The notes below the pieces were generated by a model. It did not search any database and was not told the DNA's origin. It was given only the letters and a program-made list of their open reading frames with translations. From NCBI GenBank assembly GCA_947685225.1, contig CANTUV010000009.1:5642001-5706000 (forward strand): a DNA stretch of 64,000 nucleotides, read 5' to 3'. This DNA comes from Garcia nutans (Eukaryota > Streptophyta > Magnoliopsida > Malpighiales > Euphorbiaceae). Position numbers and translations under genes: made by a program. Below are positions 50,783 to 60,795 of the stretch, one piece after another. Position 1 is the first letter of the stretch; the number at the start of each line of letters is the position of its first letter.

Positions 50783-52455
50783 GCTTTAGGCGAGCCACCA
50801 ATGCCTTCAATCATTTCAGTTGATGGAGAGCATTGTTGTAGTTTATGAACTTCCCTGGCTAATCATTTTTCCATTTCATTTATTTTTTTGAGTAAGACCA
50901 AAATGCCTTCAACAAAAGTGGTAGAGACTAGTCGAAGGTCTTGAGAAGGTGTTTGTGAATTGGTATCCACTAGTTCTTCCATAATTCTAGTCTTTTACAA
51001 ACCCTCAAAACGAAAAATGGAGTCAAAATTATAGTTAGGATCAGAGGTGGCCATAGAAAACCTAGGATTGTTTCTAATCTTTTGGTAAGCCCAAGAAATG
51101 ATTCAGTCTAAGGAATTATCTCCCTTGCTGTTATATTTAATTTTCTTCACAATATAGGCTTCCCCTTTTAAATTTTCTTTGTTTCGCTTAAAAATCAGCT
51201 TGGGATTACTTTTCAAATTATGATCAGAGGTCTAGGTAGGGTCCACCAAATTAGGATCTAGTTGAGAAGAGAATGGAATGAGAATAGTAAGGTTAAAGAA
51301 ATTAGACATAAGAGGTTCTTCAAGGGGAATGTATGAATTATCTGAGTTTTGGTTTTGTATGGAGAGGTAAGGAAGTATCTGGATAGGGGGATTATTTTGG
51401 TCTTTTGAGGTGAGATGGGGATATTTTTTAGGCTCTCGAAGGGAAGTTGTGTATGGATAGGAAAGAGATAGGTAATGGGATTTGACTCATGAATAGTCTT
51501 TGGTCAGACTAATCAGAACTCATATTGATGTGATGGGAGACTTCCCCAAGAGGTTGAGTTGTTTCCACTCTCTGACCTGAGCAAGAACTCTGACCTCGCC
51601 CCCTTAGCATCATTTGCCCAAAATTTGAAACCAACATAGAGATATACCTTTATGTCTGAGAGAGATATTAGAAAGGCGATCCAACCTTAAATTGGAACTT
51701 TCATGACCACGTGCTCTTAACCAAAGGCCAAATAAGTTATTTTAGTTATTTAGATTCTCACATACATTCCTTTATACTCAATATTTTGCTAAATGGCCAA
51801 TCCTTCCACAATTGAAACAAAAATCCCCAAGATTCTCATATCGGAATGAGATCCATTCTGGTTCTTTATTAGAGTTTTTATTATGAAAACCCGTAAGCAA
51901 AGGTTTCTCTGTGTCAATCTATAACTTCATAAGAAAAAATGAGCACCACCATCTGCATCCCAACTGACTTTGATCTATTTCAATCAAACTAGCAAATAGG
52001 TTTCCTATTTTTTGAGCATTTTCTCTGGTCATGAGAGTTGGAGGAAGGTTACTAACCTAAATCCAAAATGCCACCTGTGAGAAATCAACTTTATCAATCG
52101 TAATATCAGGGCTCCATTCTTTAACAGCAAAAGGAGAATTTGAGACATTCCAGGACCCAGTCTATAATACCTATTGTGCTTCCTCTTTGTCAAGGAACTT
52201 ATGGAAAATAAATTTCAGCCATTCCTTTATATAAAAAAATCCTTTGGCATATGCCAAACTTTCCCCACAACTAAATTGATCATGTGCAGAGCAAAAGATT
52301 TCTGACTGAATAATTTACTAGCTAAGATAAATGCTGAAGAATAAGAGAAGTCACATGGATCGGGTTGAAGATCTAACGCTATAGTGGTACAGGTTAAATC
52401 ACTTGTTTTGGTAATAAGATCTTATAGAATCTCTTGAGCTGTATCCATATTAAGA
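50783..52455 (-). pseudogene. L1 ORF1 relic (minus-strand LINE)
   Basis: Starts at an ATG at 52455 (MDTAQEIL). Recognisable pieces in shifting frames include SYSSAFILASKLFSQKSF, an SWDADGGAHFFL-like piece and the zinc-knuckle region FRYENLGDFCFNCGRIGHLA (about 51840-51780), whose last Cys is lost to a frame change or stop. A region with stops leads to a C-terminal MIEGIGGSPKATQ and a TAG two bases before the ORF2 ATG. Several in-frame stops; not functional. Confidence 0.7.
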
Positions 52456-52740
52456 AAAGCGGGTTTAAATAGTATGAAAACTAAAATATTCACAAATGGG
52501 GCCGATGAAAAGAGGGGATAGAGAAAGATGTTTGAGCTGAGTAATAATAGCTTAACACCAAGTCAAGGAGATAACAAATTAGCTGGTTGTAATACATTAA
52601 ATACAGAGGGCAAATGGAAGGAGTAAAAAGATTATCAGGTTAAAATGGGAAGAAAAGATGGAATTCCAACTTAGTGGAAGAAAACCTCTACAAAAGAGAG
52701 AGAATAATGTAAAGTGGAGAAGGAAAAACAGTTTACCTTT

Positions 52741-53640
52741 GTACGGGGAATTGTTATTTATATTATTTGTATTTCTATGATTTTGTCCTGGATAGCCATA
52801 AAGGAAAATTGAAAAAGATTTTCTTTGCTTCCTTGGTTTGGTCTTTGTTGACTTTATTACTATATGTGAGGTCTAATAACAAATGATATGGTGGTAATAT
52901 AGTCATGTAAGAGCATAAAGTTTTATTTCATTGTTTTATTAAATTAAAATGGAAATAATGATCACTTGGGTGTTAAATTATTTGATGTTGAAGTTAATTA
53001 TCTATCTGGTTATTAAGCTTATTATGCATATATATAATTATAGCTGACTACTACATCCAAGAGAAAAAGTGGTCTTCATTATCTTTAACATGTTCATCAG
53101 AAAGAGATAATATATTAAAAAAGCCATACGTACCTATAACCAATTTGATACACCTAAAAATAAATATTAACTAGAATCAACATAAACTAATATTCTGTAT
53201 CCATGTAAACATTCAATTGTCTTTAAAAATAAACCTATAGGAAAAATTTTCAAATGACATATGTGTGTGTGTATATACAAAAATATTGGTCCTACAATCT
53301 GTCATATAACCTTAAAAAACATATGATTATTTTAATGTCGAAACCAACCACATTTTTATATTTTCAATAATGAATCACAAAAATATTTAGAAGAATATGT
53401 TTTTACATGCCTTTGTATAACCTAAATCAAATTTTAATATCAATACCCCTAAAGCATTCATAATTGTCATACCTAAAGCTGTGTTGGCTGCTTAATTATA
53501 ATAAAAATTCACTAATCTATAGTTGCAACTACTTTACAAAAAAATATCAACAACTTTAACTTTAATTGACTTATCAATGAAAAAGCCAATTTTCTATCTT
53601 TGACCTTGGTAATTTAAAGTGATATGCTTGCCGATGGCTT
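52741..53640. other. AT-rich intergenic DNA
   Basis: No gene or clear element seen between the L1 leader and the LTR-related sequence. It includes a short tgtgtgtgtatata run near 53262. Confidence 0.5.
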
Positions 53641-53685
53641 ATATGTGAACTTAATGTCTGGATTGACTAGACTTCACCTAATGTT

Positions 53686-53697
53686 TGGTATCAGAGC
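53686..53697 (+). other. Primer-binding-site-like motif (tRNA-iMet type), plus strand
   Basis: TGGTATCAGAGC is the exact consensus complementary to the initiator tRNA-Met used by many plant LTR elements. It sits in a short duplicated region (gtgaacttaatgtctggattgac and gtgaacctaacatttggattgac, 63 bp apart). No LTR is recognised next to it on the plus strand, so it may be a relic of a third retroelement. Confidence 0.5.
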
Positions 53698-53728
53698 TTT
53701 CCATATTGTGAACCTAACATTTGGATTG

Positions 53729-54190
53729 ACAATAGAAAACCTTGATATAAGAAAGAACTACGAAACAAGAGATGAAATCTCTTCTAAGAACAAAAGTTCT
53801 TAATTTTTATTAATCCATTAAAATCCCCCCTCATACAATCTCAAATAAAAAGTATTTATAGTCTTTAATAATTAACCCTAAACCTAGTTACAAAAGGATA
53901 AAAGAAATCTTAATAAATTATTCAAATCCTAACTAAATAAGGAAATCGAATTAAACTAAAATTCATTTAGAAACTTAGAAGTCAATTATCTATCTGATAA
54001 AGTCTGAATCTAGGCTTGGTCTCCATGAGAATTGTTTATATGGAAGTGTAGATGACTTTGGGCTTTTGAATCACTCAATTTGGGCTTTAGACGCTCAATT
54101 CTGGCCTTTTGAAGTAAACTAGTCTGGACAAAAAATAATAATCTGAACTGGTTCCTTGGTTTTGATTTTGCATAGACATTTGGAGGCCTA
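53729..54190 (-). mobile_element. Partial 3' LTR of the minus-strand non-autonomous element
   Basis: Matches about 56118-56577 in the same orientation. Similarity starts at gacaatag and ends at tttggaggc. The remaining outer part is replaced by unrelated sequence containing the plus-strand primer-site motif, which suggests a rearrangement or a second insertion. Confidence 0.7.
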
Positions 54191-55538
54191 AAAAAATTTA
54201 GATCTGTAGAAATAAGCCCATTCTAGAAAGCTTGATATGTCGTCTATAAATGTCATCAATATTTCTTTCTCATTCTGGAACTCTAGGATTATCAAATTCT
54301 TAAGTAAATATTCGAAGGTCAAATATGCCCTAGTAAAAGAAATTGCAAAATATATCCTCTTTAAGTTATTTCACCTCTAGTGCTTCCATAATCAATATTA
54401 ATCCACCCATATTTATTTTTGGGTCTAAGTTTATTTTCAAGGGCTTATGTGCCCATGCTTGCATCATTCTCCTCTTCTTTTAAAATGATTCATCCTCAAA
54501 TAATGTATCAAGATAGTACAAAAGAATGAGGCTTCTCTTGGCAAGGCCATCCTTCCTTTTATTAGTGTGAACTCGTCCTCTAACCTTGAAGCGTTGAAGA
54601 AAGATAATCAATTTTGAACATGAGTGTAGTCTTTCTACAAACACCAAGAATGTGAAGTACATGGTGAACTTGAATTCATGCTGAAACATCATCAAAGAAA
54701 TTATGAGGCAAAACAAAATTAATTAGAGGAGTTATTGAAAACACAAGAGCATCAACATTGTGAAGTTCTTTAAGAGCAATTTCTTAAATATTTTCAACCT
54801 GTTGCACTTGGAGTTGATTTAAATCTTCAACTTCTTCCACCTCGACTTGTTACATGACTCTTTCTTCCTCAACTTCATGCTTATTGTATTGAATCAAGTT
54901 CTCTCCTTTAGCTTCTTTCTCAACATCTTGAATCACACCTTCTTCTTCTATGGAGAGAGCATGGGATCTTCATTTGAAAATTCTAATGGGATCAAGTCTT
55001 CTTCATTGGTTAAATCTTTCATGTAGATGATCTCCTCCTAACCCTCATCTTCAACTTATGATGTCATCAATAAAAGCCTATATATATTTTTTTTCTTTAA
55101 GTAGAGTCAAAAGTTCTGCACAACACTCCTAAAAAGATTTCTCCTTTGAAACTTGTTTAGTATGCTTCTTCATTAATGAATACTCAATTCGATCCATTCT
55201 TTTAGACATTTTTCTAAGCTTCTTTTCCAAGGAGTGCACATCATCCAGTATAGCCTGAAAATGGTCTACATCACCTTAAAAATTTTAAAGTTGGCCTCTC
55301 ATTTTAGAACAATTATGAAGATGCACAGTAGACTTCACGACCAAAGGTCCAACTGGGAAACTGGTGGTTTGACCGGGAACTTGACCATGGACTATCTTAT
55401 GAAAATTTTTGAGTTTTTGCAAATTTGTCAACTCTTTTTCAACTTTTAGGGTTTAAAATAATTCCTTGGTAACCACCAACACAAAGGGAACACAACTTGA
55501 AGAAAAGTCAATATCAATAACACACTTTTTTTCTTTTA

Positions 55539-55916
55539 TATAGAATTAATAGGAATAAACTATGAATAAACATAAGAACACAGTGGAAGACTAAAAATTT
55601 GGGATCAAGGGACACAATCAATAAACAAAGTAAAAAAAGGTAACAATTTTTTTAATATGGACTTTTAAAACAAAAACTAGACAAGAACACAAAGAAAAAT
55701 AAACAAAGGATAGATAGGATATATATATTTTTATATAGAATTGATAGGAATAAACTATGAATAAACACAAGAATACAATGAAAGACTGAAAATTTAGGAC
55801 CAAAGGACACAATCAACAAACAAAGTGAACAAAGGTAATGATTTTTTAATCTAGAATTTTGAAACAACAATTAGATAAGAACACAAAGAATAATAAACAA
55901 AGGATAGGTAGATAGA
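55539..55916. repeat. 195-bp tandem duplication beside the primer site
   Basis: Unit 1 is 55539-55733 and unit 2 is 55734 to about 55916. Both start tatagaatt-atagg and contain aataaactatgaataaaca and ggacacaatcaa. They differ at roughly one base in ten. Confidence 0.88.
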
Positions 55917-55940
55917 TTGAGAACCTGATTTAGAGCCTAA

Positions 55941-55952
55941 GCTCTAATACCA
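55941..55952 (-). other. Primer-binding site, tRNA-iMet type
   Basis: The minus strand reads TGGTATTAGAGC, one base from the consensus TGGTATCAGAGC, directly downstream of the LTR end. Confidence 0.72.
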
Positions 55953-55955
55953 AAC

Positions 55956-56580
55956 TGATGCGAACTATCGGTATATGAAACTAGAGACCCACTAGCCTTT
56001 ACGCTTAGAAGTGACTTCTTGAAAAACCAAATTAGATCATTGCCAAGTCTTTGAATCAATTCTAACCCGTGGAAGAGAACCTTGGAATTAATCTATTACA
56101 AAGAAATTAACTTTGACAATAGCAAACCTTGATTCAAGAAAGATCCAAGAAATAAGAGATGAAATCTCTTCCAAGAACAAAAGTTCTTAATTATTATTAA
56201 TCCATCAAAATTGCCCCTCATGCAACCTAAAATAAGAGGTATTTATAGCCTCTAATAATTAACCCTAAACCTAGTTACAAAGGGATAAAAGAAATCATAA
56301 TAAATTATGCAAATCCTAACTAAATAAGGAAATAGAATTAAACTAAAATTCTTTTAGAAAATTGGAATCCAATTATCTATCAAATAAAATCTTAATATAG
56401 GCTTGATATCTTATGATAGTTGTATATCTAGAAGTATAGATGACTTTAGGCTTTTTGAATCACTCGATTTGGGCTTTAGACACTCAAGTTATGACCCTTT
56501 AAAGTAAATTGGTCTGAATAAAAAATAATAATCTGAACTAGTTCCATGGTTCTAAATTTGCATAGAAGTTTGGAGGCACA
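55956..56580 (-). mobile_element. 5' LTR of the minus-strand non-autonomous element
   Basis: On the minus strand it starts TGTGCCTCC and ends TTCGCATCA, i.e. TG...CA. A TATAAAT box is at 56247-56241. The primer site follows three bases after the CA. Confidence 0.7.
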
Positions 56581-56800
56581 TTGTAGACCCTTAATTTTTG
56601 ACTCATTCAAATCCGATAGTCTAAAATAATTTTTGTGGTATTTTATTTATTTTAATAATATTTTAATTACTAATAATATTAAATAGTTATTTTTAATAAA
56701 AATAAAATAAAAAAATAAAAAAAAATAAAAAATGAAAAAAATAAAAAATATGATTGATCGGAGTAGCGCGGCACGGTAGCCTATTTCGCAGCAGAAATTA

Positions 56801-56837
56801 TCTGCGGCGAATTGGGCAGTCCCCAATTCACCGCAGA
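56801..56837. repeat. GC-rich inverted repeat in the LTR
   Basis: Arms tctgcggcgaattggg (56801-56816) and cccaattcaccgcaga (56822-56837) pair at 15 of 16 positions around a five-base loop. Further partial copies (gcccaattcgcc near 56866, cgaattggcc near 56891) follow. Confidence 0.92.
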
Positions 56838-57052
56838 TGGTAATCTGGGGCGAAATGGGCACTGCCCAATTCGCCTCAGCCAGTTCTAGCACGAATTGGC
56901 CTGTTGTACCCGTTTTCGCCAGCGTAGCCCACGGGCCCGACAGCCCGCGCACTATCGATTTTTTGACCAAACCTTGTTTTACCCAGTTTTCTAATTTTTC
57001 CTAAACAATTGGTATTTCCTTATTAAAATAGGATTAGGATTCTTTATTTTCC

Positions 57053-57060
57053 TATAAATA
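57053..57060 (+). promoter_or_regulatory. LTR TATA box
   Basis: TATAAATA in cctataaataccaca, well placed in the LTR to start retroelement transcription about 30 bp downstream. Confidence 0.65.
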
Positions 57061-57934
57061 CCACATTAAAACAAGAACAAAGAGGGAGAGGACAAAAAAA
57101 AGGAGGAAAAAACCATAGAAAAGAAAAACGGACAGAACAGAAAAGAAACCTTAAATAAGAAGGAGAGAAAACCCTAGAAAAAGAATGGAGAAATCCTAAG
57201 GATTGGACTGAATCTTTCCGAGGCAAACTAAGAGGAGGGAACATTAACAAGGGAGAATTAACAGGAACAAGGGTCGGCAATTGAGATTAACAGAGGATTA
57301 AACCCCAAAGCAAAAGAGACGGCAACAAAGAGAGAAGAACAACAACAGCTTTTTGGAGAATGAAGGAAACCAAAAATATCAAGACAACCCAAAGAAGAGG
57401 GCAGAGTACATACTGTCTTCACATTGTTCATCCAGAAATCAATTTGGAGGAATCAACGAACGGAGGTTTGATCCTTAATCATAAATTACTCATGATCACA
57501 GTAGCTTTGTTTCTTTGATTAATAAAAATATGCATGCAGTAACTTTATCTTTGAACGCACAGTACCTTGATCTTTGAATATGCAGTAAATTAATTTTTGT
57601 TTCAATAACTTTAATCATTTGCTTTAATTGACACATGGATCAGTTGATATTCGTAACCCCACAAAAAAAACATATAACTATCCAGTAGTTGTCGAGGATT
57701 TAAATTAATGGTTAGAATCTATTTTGTTTACTTTACTTTAAGAATCGTGAATTATTTTATTAAAACTCAAAACCTCAAACTATTTTTATCCAAAAGCCTA
57801 AACCATTTCATTATTAAACTCTAAAATATTGATTATTTCTCCAAAACCTTAATTTATCTCTCCAAATCTAAAATTATGTTTTTAAGGAAGTAAGTTAAAC
57901 CCGTAACCCTTTCCCCAAATTATTCTACCTAAAG

Positions 57935-58210
57935 GCACTAAAAAACCCTAACTATCCAAAACCCTAATTCCAAAACTCTAATTCCAAAACCCTAGTTTTA
58001 AAAACCCTAACTATCCAAAACCCTAGTTTCAAAAACCCTAACTATCCGAAACCTTAATTCCAAAACCCTAATTCCAAAACCCTAGTTTCCAAAACCCTAG
58101 TTTAAAAAATCCTAAAAATCCTAATTTCAAAACCCTAATTACAAAACTTTAGTTTATAAAACCCTAAGTTCCAAAACCCTAAATTCAATTGATAATTCTT
58201 TAAAACCCTA
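57935..58210 (+). repeat. Telomere-like degenerate CCCTAA/CCCTAG block in the LTR
   Basis: At least a dozen CCCTAA or CCCTAG units are spaced by short variable linkers such as ttccaaaa and ctatccaaaa. The repeat unit is about 12-20 bp rather than the 7-bp plant telomere unit, so it is a related minisatellite and not a true telomere tract. Confidence 0.85.
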
Positions 58211-58862
58211 AATTTATATATTTGTTGTTTTATTTAATTTTAGATTTGATTATATAGTTTATTATATTTTTTGCTGGTTGATTTATTTAATTTATCATGG
58301 ATGGATATTTTCTTTATGATTACGATTATTTTTTTTTGTTTTGGTATTAAAATTGTAAGAGGTATGTTTCCACTTTGTGGGTACCTCATTAGTTAAATTT
58401 TATGTAATTTAAATCATTTTTATATTTTGGACCAATGTAAAGGACATGTTTCCATCCTCGGATGGGTGTCCATTTATTCGCTTTTGCTTGGACATTACTT
58501 TCATTTTAATATAACGATGCTTTATTTCAATTGTTGCGTGTAATATGGATAATATTGTTATACTTAAGAATTTTATAATATTAAGACCTGCAAAGGAGGC
58601 CGATTCCAATGAACCGGGCGTTGTATGGGTGCTGGGCCATTTCTCACCTTCCCCACACGTACCCAACTTTCCAAACCCATTAGGGTGTTGGAGATTCCTT
58701 AGGAATTGAGTCATCCACCTCTTTCTTTTTCCTGGCCTATCCGAGTGGTGGCTCCATTTTCTCTGGGTTTAGGTCCGTGTTCACTAAGGCCCCGAGCCTA
58801 AACAGTGCCGAAGTCATAAGAACCATTCCATCGAAAGTGGGGGTGAAAATCCTCGCTCACAG

Positions 58863-58880
58863 TGGCGACTCCACTGGGGA
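58863..58880 (+). other. Primer-binding site, tRNA-Arg type
   Basis: TGGCGACTCCACTGGGGA, one base from the Ogre/Tat form with CCGCT, complementary to the 3' end of a plant tRNA-Arg. It begins one base after the LTR end. Confidence 0.88.
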
Positions 58881-60012
58881 TAAGAGAAGTTGATTTCGTT
58901 GGTCTTTATATAATTATATTCTTTCTTATCATGATATTATCCATTGCATCATATTAGATTGCATCGTTTGCGTGAGTTAGGACGCCCGTGTTACCCGTGT
59001 TGTGTTATGTAAGGGATACCATACTTTCACTCAAGGTATGAAGATCGAGCATGGCATAACCACTCATAGCCTTGTACCATTTGGTATAAACTTGCTATGG
59101 GAACCTAAGCCTTTTAACCCAAAGACTAAAGCTCATGTAATTTGCCTAGTTACTTTCCTTAGATTTTACCCCAAATGCTTGTTGTTTGACTATGGTTAAT
59201 TTATCTTGGCTTAAATCATGGCTTATTTGGTTTGTTCTTTTTCTAATATGACCTAAATACATTGTAAGCTCAAAATAAATTTTTCTTTAAAGTCCAAAAG
59301 ACTAAAGCAATTTTCAAAACTTTTCAAGATGATCTTTGGACGTAAAATTTTTCTAAAATCAAATCAAAAATACTTTTCTCATAACCCAAATACTAAGCCC
59401 AAAATCCATTTTTTCTAAAATCTTTTTACAATGGGCTTAGAAATAAAATTATTTTCATTCAACCTTTTCTTACAAAGAGCTTGCAAATTATTTAGGTCAA
59501 TTACGAAATACCAAAAATCAATTATGAGCCTAGTTTATACTAAGAATAATTAATCATGGGCTTGTTTTTTGGCATTAATCATTAGTTACTTTTTTCAAGT
59601 GAGAATCTATTTATAATAAACCTCTTAATTTAGTTTTAATCCAATATAACATAAAAGCTACTTTAGTTGGTTGAATGGATTAAAACCTAATTAATGGGAA
59701 TTACCATGAACTGATTTCCATTTTTAAAAATATAACTATTGGTTGAAACGTCCAAGGGAAATTATTCAAAAAACAAGATACCCTATGTTGGTATTTTGTT
59801 AACCATATACCTAGGAAAAGAGACTCGCCATTCGTGTGTGGAATTTAGGTCCTAATTATCTTTCTTTATTTATTGTTTATGCATACATGCATACATGCAT
59901 ACATACATCTCATTGCTCCTTTCTGGCTCACAGACCTAGAATATGGCAATTCAAGAGCATACAACGACACCACCTACAACATTGATTTTGATTCAAGTAC
60001 TTCATTGGAAGG
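58881..60012 (+). other. Retroelement leader (5' untranslated region)
   Basis: No long open frame. It includes a (CATG/CATA) tract at 59880-59908. In full Ogre elements an extra ORF lies in this zone; here no such ORF is recognisable, in contrast to the left-hand element. Confidence 0.6.
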
Positions 60013-60795
60013 ATGGATGCAAACCAGCTAAGGGACATAGTCGATGAAGTTGTCAAAGATAGGATGGCCGAGCTACAAGATCAATTGGTTGAAATTATGA
60101 GGACCCAGTTGATTCAAATTCTGGAGATCATCAATAATGCTAATGAGGCATCTCCCATTGACATAAGAAAGAAGGGAAAGGCAACATCAATGGGGAATAT
60201 GTTCACTAATAGAGATCAAATAAAAAATGAGGGACCAATCCCTATTCTACAAGATCAGTCGAATCATATGCTATCTAACTGGGGCAATAAGGGCAGCTAC
60301 TATCCCAATGAGCAAAATCAAATAAAAAGAAGAGGTGTTGAGAAAAATGTAGCAACTGAACCAGCAAAGAAGCGTAAATTTTCAAACTTGGGGGAGCCTT
60401 TGTTAAAGATGTTAGAAAATCTAATAAAGATGGATTTGCTACAACCATTGATACCTCGGCCTCTACATAAGCCTCTACCACCAAATTTTGATGCCAAGGT
60501 CTTTTGTCAATTCCATCAAATGCAAGGGCACGAGATAGATAAATGTGTTCACTTAAGGCACAAAATCCAAGATTTGATTGACAATGGAAAGTTGCCTGAG
60601 CCTGATAAGTCCAACACTAAGAATGATCCTCTGCCTAAATTTGGAAGGGTGTCACCGCTTGCAATCTTCATGAAGAGTTTTATCTTGTCATCTCGTCATG
60701 ATATGGATAGAGAAGCTGCTAAAGAGGATGTACTACTAAGCAAGTTTGGATTAACTGTGGATGATGAAGCAATGATCCTTGATCCTTGCCCTTGA
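60013..60795 (+). CDS. gag-like protein with deleted core, 260 residues
   Basis: An uninterrupted frame from ATG (MDANQLRDIVDEVVKDRMAE) to TGA. Residues 1-50 form a coiled coil like the gag N-terminus of Ogre/Tat elements. Residues 51-135 are polar and basic (EPAKKRKF). Residues 136-205 hold the conserved C-terminal segment (LGEPLLKMLENLIKMDLLQP, PLPPNFDAKVFCQFHQMQGH, then DKCVHLRHKIQDLIDNGKLP), with the Cys-x2-His ... His-x4-Cys cluster typical of this lineage. The large capsid-like core normally between coiled coil and C-terminus is missing. It ends where a linker to protease would begin. It may still bind RNA or join particles of intact relatives; that is inference. Confidence 0.75.
   Translation: MDANQLRDIVDEVVKDRMAELQDQLVEIMRTQLIQILEIINNANEASPIDIRKKGKATSMGNMFTNRDQIKNEGPIPILQDQSNHMLSNWGNKGSYYPNEQNQIKRRGVEKNVATEPAKKRKFSNLGEPLLKMLENLIKMDLLQPLIPRPLHKPLPPNFDAKVFCQFHQMQGHEIDKCVHLRHKIQDLIDNGKLPEPDKSNTKNDPLPKFGRVSPLAIFMKSFILSSRHDMDREAAKEDVLLSKFGLTVDDEAMILDPCP

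Larger units (their letters stand above)
46570..52740 (-). mobile_element. Second L1-clade LINE, older, minus strand
   Basis: Read on the minus strand it has a 5' leader (52740-52456), an ORF1 relic (52455-50783), ORF2 (from 50770), and a 3' end near 46600 (ttgataaaaacaaaatttcc). Gene order and motifs are those of plant L1 elements. It is littered with stops and frame changes in every domain, more than the L1 at 13-19 kb, and is a different subfamily (ORF2 starts MIALMWNCQGF). Exact ends and a target duplication were not found. Confidence 0.82.
53729..56580 (-). mobile_element. Non-autonomous LTR retroelement, minus orientation
   Basis: Two direct LTR copies (55956-56580 and the partial 53729-54190) share long, clearly homologous stretches with scattered changes, for example gatgaaatctctt, aaccctaaacctagttacaaa and cactcratttgggctttaga. 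The primer site at 55941-55952 puts the 5' LTR at the higher coordinates. The 1.76-kb interior has no reverse transcriptase or integrase. It holds a 195-bp tandem duplication next to the primer site, a coiled-coil-like relic (KKLRKMSKRMDRIEYSLMKK near 55180) and a 78-codon frame at 54716-54480 with no assigned domain. The 3' LTR lacks about 160 bp of its outer end. Confidence 0.72.
56582..58861 (+). mobile_element. 5' LTR (2,280 bp) of the right-hand Ogre/Tat-like element
   Basis: It starts TGTAGACCCTTAATTTTTGA, the usual start of this LTR class, and ends CTCGCTCACA, followed by G and the primer site. It contains a GC-rich hairpin (56801-56837), a TATA box (57053), a purine-rich transcribed region (57070-57420), a telomere-like AACCCTAA block (57935-58210) and a gtggtggctcc block (58748) near its end. 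Confidence 0.85.

Noticed and set aside
57935..58210. True interstitial telomere
   Set aside because: Spacing is not the 7-bp plant telomere unit and the block is embedded in an LTR.
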